Assembly: GCA_947576945.1 (NCBI GenBank)
Contig: CANPTH010000007.1
Span: forward strand, 1-64,000
Length of the DNA: 64,000 bases
Direction of reading: 5' to 3'
Source of the DNA: an uncultured Lachnospiraceae bacterium
Lineage (GTDB): Bacteria > Bacillota > Clostridia > Lachnospirales > Lachnospiraceae
The position numbers and the translations under genes were made by a program. This document shows positions 61,647-64,000 of this stretch, one piece after another. Each line of letters opens with the position of its first letter. Positions within the stretch are counted from its first letter, which is position 1. The notes under the pieces are model-generated. The model was not told the DNA's origin and did not search any database. It saw only the letters and a list, made by a program, of their open reading frames with translations.

Positions 61647-62741
61647 GTGAGACAATTTGATAGTACATTTTATAATGGAAAAAGGGTATTGATAACCGGA
61701 CACACGGGATTTAAAGGGAGCTGGATGTGCAAAGTGCTTATTAATGCCGGGGCAAGAGTGACAGGATATGGATTAGAGGCGCCGACGAACCCTAATCTTT
61801 TTGAAATATGCAATTTATCTGGAAAAATGAATTCCATAATCGGAGATGTGCGTGATTTTGATAGATTACAGACGGTGTTTGAAGATATTCAGCCAGAGAT
61901 TGTTATTCATATGGCGGCACAACCTATTGTCCGTGAGTCCTATAAAAATCCGGTGTACACATATGATGTAAATGTAATGGGAACGGTCAATATTTTAGAA
62001 TGTGTGCGTAAATGCAATTCTGTCAAATCTTTTGTCAATGTAACAACAGATAAAGTGTACTTAAACAGAGAATGGGAATGGGGATACCGGGAGAATGAGG
62101 AGTTGAATGGATATGATCCTTATTCTAATTCTAAATCTTGTTCAGAGCTGGTGACAAGTAGCTACAAAAAGGCTTTTTTTGCTGAGAGGGATATAGCAAT
62201 TACTACCGTTAGAGCGGGCAATGTAATAGGCGGCGGTGATTTTGCTGACGACAGAATTATTCCTGATTGTATAAGAGCAGCAAGTGAAGGAAGAGAAATT
62301 ATTGTCAGAAACCCGTATTCAATCAGGCCTTATCAAAACGTTTTGGAGCCTGTTTTTGCATATTTATTGATTGCACAAGAGCAGTATGAAAATAAAGCAT
62401 TAGCAGGAAGCTACAATGTTGGTCCGGACGATGTCGATTGTTTGGCGACAGGTGAATTAGTAACTTTGTTTTGTGATGAGTGGAACAAGGAGATGAATAG
62501 TAAGATAGTTTGGAAGAATATTTATGATGGAGGACCTCATGAAGCTAATTTTTTAAAGCTGGATTGTTCAAAAATCAAGGCAATATTTCAATGGAGGCCG
62601 CGCTGGAATATTGAAACTACAATGGAGAAGATTGTAGAATGGAATAAGGCATATTTAAGTGGTAAGAATGTATCAGAATGCATGGATGATCAGATTAAGG
62701 CATTTATGGAGCTAAACCAGAAGGATGTTTTGTATGGATAG
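61647..62741 (+). CDS. rfbG: CDP-glucose 4,6-dehydratase
   Basis: 364 aa extended SDR. GKRVLITGHTGFKGSW is the RfbG signature; YSNSKSCSE carries the YxxxK, and the TTDKVY and IRPYQNVLEPVFAYL motifs are also typical. It converts CDP-glucose to CDP-4-keto-6-deoxyglucose, the substrate of RfbH. The GTG at 61647 has GAAGGAGAGG 6 nt upstream. Unusually it follows rfbH by 5.7 kb, with the aldolase and TPP enzymes between. Confidence 0.95.
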   Translation: MRQFDSTFYNGKRVLITGHTGFKGSWMCKVLINAGARVTGYGLEAPTNPNLFEICNLSGKMNSIIGDVRDFDRLQTVFEDIQPEIVIHMAAQPIVRESYKNPVYTYDVNVMGTVNILECVRKCNSVKSFVNVTTDKVYLNREWEWGYRENEELNGYDPYSNSKSCSELVTSSYKKAFFAERDIAITTVRAGNVIGGGDFADDRIIPDCIRAASEGREIIVRNPYSIRPYQNVLEPVFAYLLIAQEQYENKALAGSYNVGPDDVDCLATGELVTLFCDEWNKEMNSKIVWKNIYDGGPHEANFLKLDCSKIKAIFQWRPRWNIETTMEKIVEWNKAYLSGKNVSECMDDQIKAFMELNQKDVLYG

Positions 62742-63213
62742 ATTATGGAATTTAATGGAAAGTACCATGCGATTTGTTTTCACCAGAATTCTGCATATAA
62801 AGATTTCTGGTGAAAATTGGAATAAAATATGTCAGTTTATGAAGTTTGGCATGGTTGGAATTTCAAATACAATAATATCATACATTACATATGTTTTACT
62901 GATCGCAATGGATATGCACTATTTGCTGGCAAGCTTTCTGGGATTTTGGGTCAGCGTGATCAATGCTTATTACTGGAATAATAAATATGTATTTAAAGCC
63001 AATAACAATGAAAAGAGAACCTGGTGGCGCACGTTTGTTAAGACTTTTGCAGCGTATGCGGGAACCGGATTAGTGCTGAATAATATTTTGCTCATATTAT
63101 GGGTTGATATCTTTAAGCTCAATGAGGCGTTAGGACCGCTTATAAATCTGCTGATAACAATTCCATTAAATTTTATGTTGAATAAATACTGGGCTTTTAG
63201 AAGTAAAAAGTAA
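62734..63213 (+). CDS. GtrA-family membrane protein
   Basis: 159 aa with four membrane helices; FMKFGMVGISNTIISYITYVLL and a final NFMLNKYWAFRS are characteristic. GtrA proteins are thought to flip polyprenyl-phosphate sugars made by GtrB-like enzymes such as the one at 53546. The ATG at 62734 overlaps the rfbG stop by 8 nt. It is the last gene of the locus, followed by a terminator. Confidence 0.88.
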   Translation: MDRLWNLMESTMRFVFTRILHIKISGENWNKICQFMKFGMVGISNTIISYITYVLLIAMDMHYLLASFLGFWVSVINAYYWNNKYVFKANNNEKRTWWRTFVKTFAAYAGTGLVLNNILLILWVDIFKLNEALGPLINLLITIPLNFMLNKYWAFRSKK

Positions 63214-63219
63214 CGTTAT

Positions 63220-63264
63220 CCGCCTTAATCAAAGGAATCACAATTCCGATGAAAAGGCGGTTTT
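63220..63264 (+). terminator. Terminator of the second polysaccharide locus
   Basis: CCGCCTT (63220-63226) pairs with AAGGCGG (63254-63260), with further partial pairing in the loop, followed by TTTT. It lies 6 nt after the GtrA gene stop. Confidence 0.65.
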
Positions 63265-63418
63265 CACTATCTGTCCGTTTGACTTGTTTGATAAAGGAAG
63301 GCATTAAATGCGCCCTTCTATTTTCCCTTTTTCAGATACCAGTAAAATCCCTGCCACGTCACATTAAACGCATCTCCATTCCACATATTCGTGTTATACT
63401 ATTCTCAAAGGAATAAAG

Positions 63419-63666
63419 CCTGCAGGTCACAATGTTATCCCGGCATACGACGGTGGGGAGGCTTTACATCTTTTCCGTGAGAACAGTATCGATCTTGTTG
63501 TGCTGGACATTATGCTGCCCCGCGTTAGCAGCCTGTCCATTCTGCATGAGATACGGCGGATAAGCACAACGCCCGTTCTGATGCTTACGGCGGTCGAGGA
63601 CAAGTACACCCAAGTCAGAAGTTTTGACGAGCAAGCCGACGATTATATGACAAAGCCCTTTTCTAT
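63419..63666 (+). pseudogene. Response-regulator receiver-domain remnant
   Basis: A frame reads AGHNVIPAYDGGEALHLF, then LVVLDIMLP with the phospho-acceptor Asp, then DDYMTKPFS, and breaks into unrelated sequence. The first 25 or so residues, including the acidic pocket, and the whole DNA-binding domain are missing. An AAAGGA and a TTATACTAT-like -10 (near 63394) survive upstream. It is a decayed OmpR-type regulator gene. Confidence 0.7.
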
Positions 63667-63747
63667 GGTATTTCTTGACCGCTATGAAAATTTCCTATTC
63701 CTTTGCGCCTATGAAGTCCCTTCTGGGGATGTGTTCTATAATTCATC

Positions 63748-63774
63748 AAAAAACTCCCCGCCGGGGAGTTTTTT
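63748..63774. terminator. Perfect bidirectional terminator hairpin
   Basis: A 12-bp perfect stem AAAAAACTCCCC/GGGGAGTTTTTT with a 3-nt loop. It works on either strand. It follows the regulator remnant; no intact gene is recognised between it and the window end. Confidence 0.75.
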
Positions 63775-64000
63775 GCACTCTAACGAGGTGGCAAGGCAGG
63801 CGGATGTGGTACGGGAACTCAAACGAGGACATTTATAAAAAAGTCTGGCGGATATATTCTAAAAAAATTACCGAACTTCAAAAATCTGTACAAACAAAGA
63901 AAGCATAAATTTTTCTATAATTCAGATAACATATGGGACGTATGGAATCTGTTGTCAGATCGTGTTTAGCAATATCTTTACAGATTCGCCATCCGTCATT

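Overview
The window looks like a chromosomal segment from a Gram-positive gut-type clostridium, most likely a Lachnospiraceae. Supporting signs are moderate GC with AT-rich islands, strong AGGAGG-type ribosome sites, frequent GTG/TTG starts, a VanR-like regulator pair, a RelQ-type alarmone synthetase, DUF975 and RsmF-type genes, and a SigD/FliA-like promoter suggesting a motile ancestor. The species cannot be named from sequence alone. No rRNA, tRNA or CRISPR array was seen.

Layout. 0-3.4 kb: a low-molecular-weight tyrosine phosphatase, then a minus-strand VanR/VanS-like two-component system with a VanY-like D,D-carboxypeptidase. 3.9-11.8 kb: a phosphate module (pstSCAB, a Na+/Pi cotransporter with PhoU-like tail behind a PhoP-type box, and a PhoP/PhoR-like pair). 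11.9-12.8 kb: a DUF975 membrane protein. 12.9-27.6 kb: an active-looking tyrosine recombinase, a 212-bp segment between 21-bp inverted repeats, a catalytically dead recombinase paralogue, then a Wzx/Wzy-type exopolysaccharide operon. 27.6-33.4 kb: a coiled-coil protein behind a SigD-like promoter, a LytTR regulator and GHKL kinase, an unknown protein, and an alarmone synthetase ending in a 166-bp foldback. 33.5-41 kb: RsmF-like methyltransferase, an MBOAT/SGNH acetylation pair with a 33-bp tandem repeat, a pseudouridine synthase and ligA. 41.2-63.2 kb: a serine recombinase, a 152-bp segment between 18-bp inverted repeats, then a second polysaccharide locus with galactofuranose genes, an ABC exporter and a CDP-dideoxysugar pathway with unusual thiamine-diphosphate and aldolase enzymes. 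63.2-64 kb: a decayed response-regulator remnant.

Main interpretation. Two unrelated recombinases (tyrosine and serine) each sit directly upstream of a small inverted-repeat-flanked segment, and each segment is directly followed by a surface-polysaccharide operon. In both segments the best promoter candidate has an extended -10 and points away from the operon, so both loci may be captured in the OFF orientation. The second locus also has two G9 tracts inside coding genes: one breaks its reading frame, the other is in frame. Together these suggest layered phase variation of surface glycans (DNA inversion plus slipped-strand switching). This is inferred from sequence structure and has not been tested.
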